NCBI RefSeq assembly: GCF_014698935.1
Contig: NZ_JACVMN010000003.1
Location: 1-64,000 of the forward strand
Source of the DNA: Flagellimonas sp. S3867
GTDB taxonomy: Bacteria > Bacteroidota > Bacteroidia > Flavobacteriales > Flavobacteriaceae
Length of the DNA stretch: 64,000 bases
Direction: 5' to 3'
In this document: positions 1 through 8,443 of the stretch, in pieces
How the letters are laid out: each line of letters begins with the position of its first letter
Numbering within the stretch: position 1 is the stretch's first letter
The notes under the pieces: generated by a model
The model's input: only the letters and a program-made list of their open reading frames with translations
Told to the model about the DNA's origin: nothing
Database searches by the model: none
Made by a program: the position numbers and the translations under genes

Positions 1-99
1 GGGCTGTAATTTGGTTTAGCGGGTCGTTGGAGGACATTTCTTTTGGGGCGGGAGTGCATGGCACGTAGCAACAAAAGTCGGCTTTAGCTGAATGTGCTC

Positions 100-172
100 C
101 AACGTTTAGTATATGGCAAGTAGGGCAGTAGAAAGCGATAAACTTTCGAGTTTGCACTGAGCCAAAACGTTG
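100..172. repeat. attC-like hairpin site 1
   Basis: CAACGTTT at 100-107 is exactly complementary to AAACGTTG at 165-172, and an inner GAAAG (131-135) / CTTTC (143-147) stem lies between them. Nested stems in a non-coding stretch of about 70 bases resemble the folded attC sites of integron cassettes, although canonical GTTRRRY core boxes are not obvious. No convincing gene lies in 1-332. Confidence 0.45.
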
Positions 173-262
173 TATTTTGTTTTTAATTTATTCATTCTTA
201 AAAGCCAAATTTTTAAGTATTTCCCTATCGGGTAATCTAACGATTTGGCGGTGTTGGTAAAT

Positions 263-324
263 AACACTGAACTTTCGTAAACCACCAAACGCCCTATTTG
301 CTATATACAGTGTTGTAGAGCGTT
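263..324. repeat. attC-like hairpin site 2
   Basis: AACACTG (263-269) pairs with CAGTGTT (308-314). It is followed at once by TGTTGTAGAGCGTT (311-324), which reappears in inverted orientation with 13/14 matches at 981-994, on the other side of the gene at 333-974. The gene therefore sits between inverted boundary sequences, as expected of a mobile single-gene unit. Confidence 0.45.
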
Positions 325-332
325 TTCTTTTC

Positions 333-974
333 TTACCACATTCCAATCCAATTTTCAAGTTTTCGTTTGAATTCATCAACTGCTAGCCAAGTCCTAACAG
401 ATTCAGAATTTGTTTGGTCATATGCTGATAAATATTGAATGTGGATTTGTTCTCCAATTTGTAGTTCTGGTATTTCAGTTTCAAAACCTTCCTTGAGCAT
501 ATTAGTGATTGATTGATAAAAGTCAACTTTGTTTTTCAATCGCTCAGGAAACCAATCATTAGATTCTGCTCTTGAGTTAAGGATTTCTCCGTCTTCAGTA
601 CCTATATGTAATATCCATTCATTATTGCTTGCCTCAATTGCATCTAAATGTTCTCCTGTAGCTGTATCAAAATCCACATTGTCAGAATAATTACTTAGAA
701 CACAACTCAACTTTAGGTTGTCAATTGATTCTTTTATTTTCTCTATTCTCCAAATCCATCCATTCGAATCTTTTACAGTCTCTCCGTTGTAAAGCGGTTG
801 CTTGATTTTGAATTCAATTAGTTCAACTTTATGCCCACCAATTCTGTATGAAATTGACCTTCCGTTTTCGTATTCCTTAACTCCAATATTTTCCACATTC
901 TTGGAGTCTGTTGAAAGTCCGCAAATAACTTGTCCTAATGGTGTTTCAAATATTTTTTCTATTGGATTGGTCAT
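333..974 (-). CDS. hypothetical protein, cassette-like gene
   Basis: A 213-residue soluble, acidic protein with no signal peptide or membrane segment and no family I recognise. It is rich in Trp, Asn and Glu, and the composition resembles small immunity-type or other accessory proteins, but no motif supports a function. It is bracketed by 13/14-matching inverted 14-mers (311-324 and 981-994), and hairpin-forming sequence lies on both sides, so it was probably acquired as a separate unit. It does not carry the 18-bp core element found before the genes from 1086 upward. The start ATG at 972-974 is the only early Met. Confidence 0.7.
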   Translation of the reverse strand: MTNPIEKIFETPLGQVICGLSTDSKNVENIGVKEYENGRSISYRIGGHKVELIEFKIKQPLYNGETVKDSNGWIWRIEKIKESIDNLKLSCVLSNYSDNVDFDTATGEHLDAIEASNNEWILHIGTEDGEILNSRAESNDWFPERLKNKVDFYQSITNMLKEGFETEIPELQIGEQIHIQYLSAYDQTNSESVRTWLAVDEFKRKLENWIGMW

Positions 975-980
975 TTTTCT

Positions 981-1036
981 AATGCTCTACAACAATTGTA
1001 TATGATCATTGATCATATATCCATTATACGTAGAGC
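981..1036. repeat. nested palindrome, attC-like site 3
   Basis: GCTCTAC (984-990) is complementary to GTAGAGC (1030-1036). Inside it lies a perfect palindrome, TATATGATCA (999-1008) against TGATCATATA (1010-1019) around one central base. The same GTAGAGC heptamer occurs at 315-321. The long hairpin separates the gene at 333-974 from the last gene of the 18-bp-core array. Confidence 0.5.
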
Positions 1037-1080
1037 TGTATTACTGTTACTATTCGAATATTATTCATTTGCAAATGGTT

Positions 1081-1098
1081 ATCCTTTATTTGAACTTT
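1081..1098 (-). repeat. array core element, distal terminal copy
   Basis: On the minus strand this reads AAAGTTCAAATAAAGGAT, an exact consensus copy. It forms the 3' end of the gene at 1086-1295, whose TAA stop lies inside it, and no gene starts after it. This copy cannot be a ribosome-binding site, so it argues that the element marks cassette boundaries. Confidence 0.7.
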
Positions 1099-1295
1099 TT
1101 TCGATTATTGTTTTCCCAAATAGCTCTCCTAACAATTTCGGCCTTTTCCAAACTGATACTTGTTAATACAATGGAACTTTGTTCCAATGAGTCTTTCATT
1201 AGCATATCGATGTCTTCTTGAGTGAGGTAATTGTTGTCTCTTAAATTTCCAAGAATTGCAGAGTATCTATCGGAACTAAAATCTTTATCCAGCAT
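1086..1295 (-). CDS. small hypothetical protein, last gene of array
   Basis: A 69-residue charged, probably helical protein of no recognised family. Its start codon (1293-1295) follows a core element at 1297-1314 after one base, and its stop TAA is built from a second core copy at 1081-1098. The C-terminal residues KKFK are encoded by the core itself, suggesting that the reading frame was truncated or fused when the boundary formed. The gene is the smallest unit of the array, about 216 bases from core to core. Confidence 0.6.
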   Translation of the reverse strand: MLDKDFSSDRYSAILGNLRDNNYLTQEDIDMLMKDSLEQSSIVLTSISLEKAEIVRRAIWENNNRKKFK

Positions 1296-1296
1296 T

Positions 1297-1314
1297 ATCC
1301 TTTATTTGAACTTT
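1297..1314 (-). repeat. array core element
   Basis: An exact AAAGTTCAAATAAAGGAT on the minus strand, one base before the start codon of the 1086-1295 gene and 24 bases after the stop of the upstream gene. Confidence 0.75.
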
Positions 1315-1338
1315 AATTAATTCTTTTTTGCAATTCCT

Positions 1339-2250
1339 TCATTTAATTTTTTGAACTAAACTGTCATTATGATACATAGTATGCCTAATTAAGTTCCCAG
1401 AATCATCCCATTCTTTTGAATCTCCATTTTTAACTCCATGAGTATAATTCTTCGAACCTATCAAAGTCCCATCTTCATTCCAGTTCAAATATTCTCCATG
1501 TAGATTACCAGAATCATCAAAATTCATCTCATGCTTTCTTAAACCATTAAAATAGTAATAAGTATGCCGTCCAACACCAACCCCTTCCTGATTAAAATCT
1601 CCCCTGCTTTCAACCGTCTTACCGTCTGGATAATAAAAAGTAGCTCGATTATCTCCAAAAATTGAACTCCATATTGCATACAGAATTCCCAGACCAATTA
1701 TTGGCAAGACAATGAAGCTCCACTTGGACTTCTTACCAGGCCTTGGGTGGCTAGGCTTTGGTTGACCTAAAACATCTGTATCTTCAATGGATGTTATAAT
1801 TGTTTGTTCAAACTTTATAATCTTACCTGTTCTTACAAATTTGAAACCCTCTGCGACACATTCAAATGTATTGTCTCTAAAAAAGAAAATATAATGTTTG
1901 AAAATATCATTTTCGGAATTAGGTTCTCGAGAGATTACCTTTTCATCCAGTGGAAAATCTTTTGTCCAATTTGAGTTCTTTAATTGATAAAATCCGTAAT
2001 TATCAATTCCCTTATTATAATATCTAAAGTCACTAAAATTATCCGAGCCCGGTCCACCTAATCTATACTTTAGAACATGATTAAAACGTAATTCAGCTTG
2101 CTCATCATCTTCTACATCATTCCAAAGAAATGGATTCAGCAAAAACTTCAAGATTAGGGTAGAATCGTTAATTGAAATCTCGGGACTTGGAGCATTAGGT
2201 TCAGCATCAAAATCTAAATTCAATTTGATATATGTAGGTCTAACAATCAT
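1339..2250 (-). CDS. membrane protein with YwqK/MORN-like repeats
   Basis: A 303-residue protein. The N-terminal ~165 residues are of unknown fold. One membrane segment (about residues 175-192, FIVLPIIGLGILYAIW) follows a basic stretch. The C-terminal ~100 residues hold repeats of the type GxxHGEYxxWxxDGxL, resembling the MORN_2 repeats of YwqK-like antitoxin-annotated proteins. By the positive-inside rule the repeats would face outward. It is in the same strand run as the recombinase, and its ATG (2248-2250) directly abuts a core element. The function is not known. YwqK-like proteins are often annotated as toxin-antitoxin components, but nothing here shows a partner toxin. Confidence 0.75.
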   Translation of the reverse strand: MIVRPTYIKLNLDFDAEPNAPSPEISINDSTLILKFLLNPFLWNDVEDDEQAELRFNHVLKYRLGGPGSDNFSDFRYYNKGIDNYGFYQLKNSNWTKDFPLDEKVISREPNSENDIFKHYIFFFRDNTFECVAEGFKFVRTGKIIKFEQTIITSIEDTDVLGQPKPSHPRPGKKSKWSFIVLPIIGLGILYAIWSSIFGDNRATFYYPDGKTVESRGDFNQEGVGVGRHTYYYFNGLRKHEMNFDDSGNLHGEYLNWNEDGTLIGSKNYTHGVKNGDSKEWDDSGNLIRHTMYHNDSLVQKIK

Positions 2251-2266
2251 CCTTTAATTGAACTTT
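2249..2266 (-). repeat. array core element
   Basis: Minus-strand AAAGTTCAATTAAAGGAT, one mismatch from consensus. Its last two bases are the AT of the ATG of the 1339-2250 gene. It lies 32 bases after the previous gene's stop. Confidence 0.7.
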
Positions 2267-2298
2267 AAAATTTTTAATAATGCATTCTACAATAAAAA

Positions 2299-2754
2299 TT
2301 AAAGAATGTCTTTTCTAAGAGAGCGTATTTCAATTTCATCATCCGCAAGTTTTTCAAATTGGTTTTGATTCATGATAATTAAACCGATATCTGTTAACCC
2401 TAATGGCCCAAAACTATTCTCAGTTATATACCTGCCATTTTCAAGTTCAAGAATTCCATTTGAATCGATAGAATGTTCGCCATCTAAGAATCTAAAATGT
2501 ATGTCTTTAATTTTTCTGTTTTTGAAAAGTATTCTTGAAGCTAACCCACACCGCTGAGCAAATTCAAATTTTGAATACTTGTTTTTATCATGACTTTTAG
2601 TCAAGTCATAATCCCCATATGGATCATTAGGGAATAAGATGATTTGACCATCTGAAAACTTAATCTGGGATTGAAACACCTGCATGCTATTATCAATCCT
2701 ATGATTGAATCTAATTTTTGATATTTTTTTGCCAATTATTTCAGAAATTATCAT
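2299..2754 (-). CDS. hypothetical protein of the array
   Basis: A 151-residue soluble protein with no signal peptide and no family I can name. It begins MIISEIIGKKISKIRFN and has alternating short beta-like stretches and several Asp/Gly turns. The start ATG (2752-2754) is fused to a core element, so the start is well fixed. Neighbours on both sides are same-strand, unrelated genes separated by short spacers carrying the same core. Confidence 0.65.
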   Translation of the reverse strand: MIISEIIGKKISKIRFNHRIDNSMQVFQSQIKFSDGQIILFPNDPYGDYDLTKSHDKNKYSKFEFAQRCGLASRILFKNRKIKDIHFRFLDGEHSIDSNGILELENGRYITENSFGPLGLTDIGLIIMNQNQFEKLADDEIEIRSLRKDIL

Positions 2755-2770
2755 CGTTTATTTGAACTTT
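2753..2770 (-). repeat. array core element
   Basis: Minus-strand AAAGTTCAAATAAACGAT, one mismatch, running into the ATG of the 2299-2754 gene and 31 bases after the stop of the 2802-3584 gene. Confidence 0.7.
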
Positions 2771-2801
2771 GTTTTGCTGCAGTTCATTTTGTTCGCAGTA
2801 T

Positions 2802-3584
2802 TTATCTAATTAATTCTATTTGAAATTTTGTGGCCTCAAATACCATTTGTAAGCCTCTTAGGCTAGGCTGTAATTTATTTTTTTCAAATAGTTCAGTTAA
2901 ATATTCAGTTTGCTTAGCCACATTATCGTTCTCTTTCTTAAAAATTTGGTATTTCAAGAGAATTAAATTTGCCATAATTTTATCTGATAAACTTAAATCA
3001 CTTGGATTTAGAGCTTCATCTATTATATTTTTTATTTCGGAATCGTTCTCAGATAGTTCATCGAAAAGATACGCATTAGCCAAGTCAGATTTATTCATAC
3101 TTGAGTAATCATTCTGATTGGACATATCTTTTCTGTAGGTCATTTTATCTCCATTTAGAAAGTACCATCTCGTATAGGAATCATTTTCCATTTTAATTTC
3201 TTTTTCAAATTCTTTCTTTTGTACACTCCAGTTTGTGAAAGCAATTAAAAGCTCGGTTCCATCATCTTTCTTTAAAATTGCAAATCGGATTAAGTAATTT
3301 CTTCTTCCAGGTTTTTCAATCTCAATGTCTAATTTGTTTTCTACTGAAACATATTTTTTCATTGCTGTTAAGATTGATGAAACGTCATCTGGACTTGCAT
3401 CTGGAAATAGATTTTCTCTTAAAAATAGATCGATATATAAATAATGAGTTAAATAAAAATCATCGGTTTTCAGATAATTGGACCCAGTTAAATTACCCGT
3501 CTTTATCCTGATTTTTTCAGATTGTGAGAATCCAAAATTTGTGAAAATTAATAAAAGTAAAAGGGGGATTAATGTTCTTAGCAT
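2802..3584 (-). CDS. secreted hypothetical protein
   Basis: 260 residues beginning with a clear signal peptide (MLRTLIPLLLLLIFTNFGFS, cleavage probably near residue 20), so it is exported to the periplasm or beyond. The remainder is helical and charged and matches no family I recognise. Unlike most genes of the array, its start (3582-3584) is 33 bases downstream of the core element (3618-3635), and the intervening sequence has no second core. That spacing is evidence that the core is not simply a translation signal. Confidence 0.7.
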   Translation of the reverse strand: MLRTLIPLLLLLIFTNFGFSQSEKIRIKTGNLTGSNYLKTDDFYLTHYLYIDLFLRENLFPDASPDDVSSILTAMKKYVSVENKLDIEIEKPGRRNYLIRFAILKKDDGTELLIAFTNWSVQKKEFEKEIKMENDSYTRWYFLNGDKMTYRKDMSNQNDYSSMNKSDLANAYLFDELSENDSEIKNIIDEALNPSDLSLSDKIMANLILLKYQIFKKENDNVAKQTEYLTELFEKNKLQPSLRGLQMVFEATKFQIELIR

Positions 3585-3617
3585 TCTGATAGTATATATT
3601 GTGTACAGCTAGTTTTT

Positions 3618-3635
3618 ATCCTTTATTTGAACTTT
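3618..3635 (-). repeat. array core element, displaced from start codon
   Basis: An exact AAAGTTCAAATAAAGGAT on the minus strand. It lies 33 bases before the ATG of the 2802-3584 gene and 33 bases after the stop of the 3669-5111 gene. Confidence 0.75.
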
Positions 3636-3668
3636 TGTAAACTTAGTTTTGTTTTAAGGATAGTTTTT

Positions 3669-5111
3669 TCAATTTGGACTCACTTTCACAAATCCTGAAA
3701 AAGTTCCCACCCATAAGTTACCTTTTGAGTCTAGTTCCATATCAGAAATATAGATACTTGGAAATTTTGAGTTCTCAATAGTAAATAAGGACCATTCATT
3801 ACCATCATATTTAGTTAACCCAACCTTCCATGCACCAATCCAAATTATGTTTCTTTTTTCATCGATTACAAAATCTGCAATCGAATTGGTTGGTAATTTG
3901 GAGTTGTCAGTATTCATGACACTCCATTCGCCATTTGGTGTCAATTTTGCTAAACCAGAATGCTTATCTCCCTCGCTATAGAGTGAGAACCATAGATTCC
4001 CTTTTTTATCTTCAAAACCATCCAATATTGAACCATGTTTTAAAGGGGTATCAGAATTTTTAAATGACTTGGTCTTTCCATTTTCAATCATTACACTCCC
4101 ATCATAAATACCCACCCAAATTCTATCTTTACTATCAATAAACACTCCACTGGTCTTGTTACTTGGTAAAGTATTGTTCTCTTTATTATAAACAGTCCAT
4201 TTATCATCAGAATGTTTGGCTATCCCTTTTCCAGAAGCTATCCAAAGATTGTTCTTACTATCCGCATGAATTCTCCTTCCCCATCCAATTGGCGAATTTA
4301 TTGAATCAAAGACCTTCCAGTTATAACCGTCAAATTTATACGTATTGTAGCCATCATTAAACCATTTGTTATTCAGGCTATCTACTGCTGAATGCATAAT
4401 TGATGACGTAAGACGCTTGTCATATATTTCCGTCCTTAGTCCCGAGTTTTTTGAAGTATATAATTCCATTTCACCTTCATCAAATTTCAATATTCCATTA
4501 TCTGTTCCGACCCAAACAACCCCATCCTTGTCAATAGATAATGCGCGACAGTAGCTATGCCTGATTTTGGAATTTCCCCTATCAAAAACTAGAATTTGGT
4601 CTGTTCCCTGGTTATAGTAAGTACTTCTATTTGTGATTTCAAGTTCGGGTTTTTCAGATTTGATTTTTGACATAAAAGAATTATCAAAGAAGTTCTGATA
4701 GTTCACTGTTACCCTTCCTCCCTTGAACTTGAAATTCAAAAATACAGTTGCACTTGTAGGCTTGCCATCTTTATCAATAGAGGGTGACCAATCATTCATT
4801 TCATTGACAATCTTTCTTATCCCAAGTTTCCGAGAGTTTTGATTCACATCCCTTTGCATACTTTTTACGCACTGCCTACCAAGGCTGTCCACAATAACTT
4901 GCACATAAATATTTCCTCTTAAGGTTTTCGGAATGTCAGTTAATCTGTTTTTGAAATAAGCTTTTATATCAGAGCTTGATTTCGCTTTAGGATTGCCACA
5001 GTCCAAACAGAATTTTGCCAAATTACAGTCATCATACTTTTCAATGAAAATGTTTTGGCAGTATAAATTTGTTGCAATTAGCATGATACTAATTATAAGT
5101 AGTTTCTGCAT
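3669..5111 (-). CDS. secreted TonB-C-like / beta-propeller protein
   Basis: 480 residues. A signal peptide (MQKLLIISIMLIATNLYCQ) is followed by a domain at about 45-130 resembling the TonB C-terminal fold used by Bacteroidota periplasmic proteins (VQVIVDSLGRQCVKSM, then VFLNFKFKGG). From about 175 to the end come repeats of the two-component-regulator propeller type (DSKGNLWVGTFSG, DSKDRIWVGIYDG). In hybrid two-component sensors such propellers bind ligands. Here there is no kinase, so this is a stand-alone exported propeller. The core element ends one base from the ATG (5109-5111). Confidence 0.75.
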   Translation of the reverse strand: MQKLLIISIMLIATNLYCQNIFIEKYDDCNLAKFCLDCGNPKAKSSSDIKAYFKNRLTDIPKTLRGNIYVQVIVDSLGRQCVKSMQRDVNQNSRKLGIRKIVNEMNDWSPSIDKDGKPTSATVFLNFKFKGGRVTVNYQNFFDNSFMSKIKSEKPELEITNRSTYYNQGTDQILVFDRGNSKIRHSYCRALSIDKDGVVWVGTDNGILKFDEGEMELYTSKNSGLRTEIYDKRLTSSIMHSAVDSLNNKWFNDGYNTYKFDGYNWKVFDSINSPIGWGRRIHADSKNNLWIASGKGIAKHSDDKWTVYNKENNTLPSNKTSGVFIDSKDRIWVGIYDGSVMIENGKTKSFKNSDTPLKHGSILDGFEDKKGNLWFSLYSEGDKHSGLAKLTPNGEWSVMNTDNSKLPTNSIADFVIDEKRNIIWIGAWKVGLTKYDGNEWSLFTIENSKFPSIYISDMELDSKGNLWVGTFSGFVKVSPN

Positions 5112-5129
5112 ATCCTTTATTTATACTTT
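5112..5129 (-). repeat. array core element
   Basis: Minus-strand AAAGTATAAATAAAGGAT, two mismatches from consensus, directly before the ATG of the 3669-5111 gene and 34 bases after the previous stop. Confidence 0.65.
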
Positions 5130-5163
5130 AATATTCCTGTTATAAAGAAGTTTAAAATAATCA

Positions 5164-6489
5164 TTAAAAGGTTAATTCAATATTCTTAACATAAGGGGCT
5201 TTGACCACTTTTTTTCGATAAGTTTTATAATTGGAAACAATCATTGGTATAGCTAAACAAATTGAGCCGATTACAGCGCAATAAATTTGGACACTATTTC
5301 CCGATGCCGCAGCAGATGTTAACGCAGAGCCGCCACCTACCAAATGTGAAAATATTTCAGTAGGGCCGTATTGTACAGTTGTGTCAATCCGCTTGCCCAG
5401 AGATACCAGTTGACTTATTTCCCAACAATAATCCTTCAGTGTTCTCTCTAGTCTTTCCCTATTAGGTCTAGATTGGAAATACGAATAATTAAGAAGCGCT
5501 TCAAAATAAGGTCCGCTTCTATTTTTTCTTACTTCTAGTATTTCTTTCGGTTCGACTTTCCTTAAAAAGTCAATTGCAGGTAAAGTTATCTCTAAATCAT
5601 TTGGTTTTATATTTTCATTTTTAGGTTGATCAATGAATATGGCATCCGACAGGAAATATGAATCAGGTTTATAAGATGAAAAATTAACACCTGCACCTAA
5701 TTTTTCGGCCATATTCTTGTGATGGCATTTGTTTAACCATGACCATAAAATCTGCAGTGCAAATTGTTTCTCTTGGTCATCTTCCAAGAATTTTAAATTA
5801 TAATCTAGATGTGTTCCCTTTTTTACATCAAATTCTTTTCCATTTTTTTGAGCTGTTGACTTGATATTTCTTGCTATGGCAAAAAAAGCCTCTGAGCGAC
5901 TAAGACCCCCATTATTTGTTATTTCAATCGCTCTTTTTAAACTTGAATTTCTCCATTCTTCTGTAGCTTGCCATACTCGAGTCCTAATTTGAATAGATTT
6001 CTCATTGTCAACCGCACAGGTTGGTATTTTGTCACCCATGATAAAATGTTCAACCAGATCTCTATATCCTTTAGCTAACTCAACACCATTATCCAAAGTA
6101 CTTTCACTTTCGAAATGACAGTTTTTAATAAATGCTTCATAACGGGTATTTTCTAATATTTTAATATCCAAATTATGTTCATTTTTACCATAATTTCTTT
6201 CACTGGAAAGCTCTTTTAAATTATTAAAAAAAGATAAATTTCTATTACGAATAGTGGGAACAATAATACCTTCTTGAGAGGCCAATTCAAACAAAGAAAA
6301 TTGATGGAAGGGATTATCTAACACATGAGCTCTTAAATATCTTGAATTGATATAATATGCATCTTGCAGAACCAGTTTTCTTTGAAACAAAACATTATAA
6401 ATCAAACTCTCTTCGAATGAGTGGCTGTCAACCTCCTGCTTATTAGCTTCATCAGCAGCATTGAAAAAGCTTATATTTTTCTTTTCCAT
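5164..6489 (-). CDS. hypothetical protein with C-terminal membrane segment
   Basis: 441 residues, no signal peptide. A long charged N-terminal part is followed by a hydrophobic segment at about 405-425 (IYCAVIGSICLAIPMIVS) and a short basic tail, which suggests a tail-anchored inner-membrane protein with most of its mass in the cytoplasm. No family is recognised. The ATG at 6487-6489 follows a shortened core element (6488-6503). It is the third largest gene of the array and shows no relationship to its neighbours. Confidence 0.65.
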   Translation of the reverse strand: MEKKNISFFNAADEANKQEVDSHSFEESLIYNVLFQRKLVLQDAYYINSRYLRAHVLDNPFHQFSLFELASQEGIIVPTIRNRNLSFFNNLKELSSERNYGKNEHNLDIKILENTRYEAFIKNCHFESESTLDNGVELAKGYRDLVEHFIMGDKIPTCAVDNEKSIQIRTRVWQATEEWRNSSLKRAIEITNNGGLSRSEAFFAIARNIKSTAQKNGKEFDVKKGTHLDYNLKFLEDDQEKQFALQILWSWLNKCHHKNMAEKLGAGVNFSSYKPDSYFLSDAIFIDQPKNENIKPNDLEITLPAIDFLRKVEPKEILEVRKNRSGPYFEALLNYSYFQSRPNRERLERTLKDYCWEISQLVSLGKRIDTTVQYGPTEIFSHLVGGGSALTSAAASGNSVQIYCAVIGSICLAIPMIVSNYKTYRKKVVKAPYVKNIELTF

Positions 6490-6503
6490 CCTTTTTGAAC
6501 TTT
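6488..6503 (-). repeat. array core element, two bases shorter
   Basis: Minus-strand AAAGTTCAAAAAGGAT, the consensus with two bases deleted in the A-rich middle. It runs into the ATG of the 5164-6489 gene and lies 11 bases after the stop of the preceding gene. Confidence 0.6.
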
Positions 6504-6514
6504 ATTTATTCTTT

Positions 6515-7888
6515 TCAATTACTACCACTTATAATGGCTCCAGTTTCATTTCCTTCATTAGTTCCATCCGCATGATAATAAATGTAGTCAAAAACATCAT
6601 CCTGATCGGTATTAACTATAGCGCCAGCTTTTAAATCTGAAATTTCGAAAGGATCATTTTGAAGTATTCCAGTAATTTTCGATTCCTTCCACTCAGTAAC
6701 TTCAATCCACATCCATTCGTTACCTCCATTATCTGTCTCAAAGGGAGCTTTTAAAAGCAAGGAAAATCCTGGTTCCAGCCCATGGTTAAAAAGTTTTTTA
6801 TACTCTGGTAATTTTTGTTTTGCCCTATTGCTAGCTGCCAAGACTTTATCGTCGTGATTGATATACTCAACTTGATCGGTCGCTCCGAAAATAGTGCTTA
6901 TGAGCTCTTCCTGCTCTTCTTGTGGTGACGAGAAATCGAGGTTTTCAAAAATTATTTGGTACTGTTCGTTATAGGCATCTCCTTCTTGGGGAGCTACAGA
7001 TTTTAGATTCAAGATTCCTTTTTTCTCCGCATTTTCTTCGAGGGAAGAAATCAGGGAATTCCTTACACTGTCATTTTGAATTTTGTTTATGTCAACTAAA
7101 ATGTTGGACTCATTTGTAATCTTCGGATTCTCAAATAAAGTCTGACCGATCAAATTTATTAGACTTGCGAAAGAGTATTGATTGTTACAACTAATTCCAT
7201 CAATCGAGATATCTGGTAAACATAATTTACCCATACCGAGGGTAACGGCCCTGCAAAAGCTGCCATCCCGATATAAATGAATAGTATATTGACTTGTAAT
7301 ATCTTGGCTATTATGGTTGAACTTGTCAACCCTATCCGATTTCCAAGAATTACTATTGAACGATTCATAGGTTGCGTAGTCAGTAACAACTGAATTGGAC
7401 CTATTTAGTAGAGTGTCAATGATTGCGTTTATCTGAATATTATCTGCGATAACATTTTCATTGGTTCCAGTGAAGGTAATAAGCATGGCACTGGTTGGGT
7501 TTTGGAGGTTGTCCATTTCTTCTTGCGAAAGATTGTGTCCTGAATGCTGTAAATAGCCAATATCGGGAGCAGGATACTCTTCTTTGGGATTTGAAAAATG
7601 AACGATTGTAAACTCATTGGTTTCTGTTTCACTTGAAAGAGAATCTACCAACGTATAGTTTGGTAATAAGTCTGATGTCAACCGTTCGATTGTTTTAGAA
7701 GAAACACTGCCATTTTCTTCAAGCGAATAAATGCAGTAAGAAGAATAAAATTGGATATTCTGAACGTTTACTGAGGGTACTGTTTCGGTTTCGGTTTTGT
7801 TTTTCTTATTTTGAAAATTGCAACCAAGAACGGCTGTAAAAAAAATAATGCAGAAGGTGACTTTCAATACTTTTCTAAGCAATTGCAT
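6515..7888 (-). CDS. lipoprotein with C-terminal DUF2314-like domain
   Basis: 457 residues. A type II signal peptide ends in LGC with Cys23 as the lipidated residue, followed by NFQNKK, so it is an envelope lipoprotein. The C-terminal ~90 residues (WMWIEVTEWKESKITGIL, then NDPFEISDLKAGA) resemble DUF2314, whose role is unknown. The middle is unassigned. The start is 38 bases from the core copy at 7927-7944. Two further hydrophobic-rich genes precede it in the array. The exact role cannot be inferred. Confidence 0.7.
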   Translation of the reverse strand: MQLLRKVLKVTFCIIFFTAVLGCNFQNKKNKTETETVPSVNVQNIQFYSSYCIYSLEENGSVSSKTIERLTSDLLPNYTLVDSLSSETETNEFTIVHFSNPKEEYPAPDIGYLQHSGHNLSQEEMDNLQNPTSAMLITFTGTNENVIADNIQINAIIDTLLNRSNSVVTDYATYESFNSNSWKSDRVDKFNHNSQDITSQYTIHLYRDGSFCRAVTLGMGKLCLPDISIDGISCNNQYSFASLINLIGQTLFENPKITNESNILVDINKIQNDSVRNSLISSLEENAEKKGILNLKSVAPQEGDAYNEQYQIIFENLDFSSPQEEQEELISTIFGATDQVEYINHDDKVLAASNRAKQKLPEYKKLFNHGLEPGFSLLLKAPFETDNGGNEWMWIEVTEWKESKITGILQNDPFEISDLKAGAIVNTDQDDVFDYIYYHADGTNEGNETGAIISGSN

Positions 7889-7926
7889 CTATTAAATATT
7901 TATTTCTTAAACGGATATGTTTTAAA

Positions 7927-7944
7927 ATCGTTTTTTTGAACTTT
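7927..7944 (-). repeat. array core element, displaced from start codon
   Basis: Minus-strand AAAGTTCAAAAAAACGAT, two mismatches. It is 38 bases upstream of the ATG of the 6515-7888 gene and 12 bases after the stop of the 7957-8427 gene. Confidence 0.6.
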
Positions 7945-7956
7945 GTTATTGTGAAT

Positions 7957-8427
7957 TTAACTATTGTTGAGGAATTCCATAAATATCCTTAATAATCTAT
8001 CCTCTTCACTTTTAATAAAATTCAGAAATCCAAAAATTAGAATTGAAAATAAGAGAAAGGCAATCAAAACAACTGGAAATTCTATTTCTACGAATGTTTG
8101 AAAAATTATAACCAAGATTAGTAATACAATCATAAGAATTGGAAGAAAAAGTTTCTTTTTAGTCCTCAAAATGATTTCTGTTTTTAAAACTTCCTTTTCA
8201 GCCAAATTTCCGTAAAAAATAATATCACTTTTGGTATTGGGATAGTTCGTATCAAAAACCAAATTAGTTCCAAACGAAAAATTTAAACTTATCACAAAAC
8301 TATTTTCAGACAGCCATTTGAAATGAAACTTTTTGTGACCTTCATTCAATAGTTTTTTCAAATCCACTAAACTGATTTTTACTGCAAGATTTTCAGTTCG
8401 GGATGCGAATAATGATTGAAGTTTCAT
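7957..8427 (-). CDS. small two-helix membrane protein
   Basis: 156 residues. The N-terminal ~85 residues are soluble. Two adjacent membrane helices follow (about 93-112, LFLPILMIVLLILVIIF, and 117-138, PVVLIAFLLFSILIFGFLNF), with a short charged tail. The N-terminal part may be a small beta-rich domain of the kind seen in PH-like membrane proteins, but I cannot name a family. The ATG (8425-8427) is fused to a diverged core element that also contains the stop codon of the upstream gene. Confidence 0.65.
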   Translation of the reverse strand: MKLQSLFASRTENLAVKISLVDLKKLLNEGHKKFHFKWLSENSFVISLNFSFGTNLVFDTNYPNTKSDIIFYGNLAEKEVLKTEIILRTKKKLFLPILMIVLLILVIIFQTFVEIEFPVVLIAFLLFSILIFGFLNFIKSEEDRLLRIFMEFLNNS

Positions 8428-8443
8428 CTTTTTATTAAACTTT
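8426..8443 (-). repeat. array core element, diverged
   Basis: Minus-strand AAAGTTTAATAAAAAGAT, a diverged copy. It holds the TAA stop of the 8435-8704 gene (8435-8437) and runs into the ATG of the 7957-8427 gene. Confidence 0.5.

Noticed and set aside
106..379. Two overlapping minus-strand frames of about 60 codons
   Set aside because: They run through the hairpin repeats and share no protein-like features, so they are probably chance frames.
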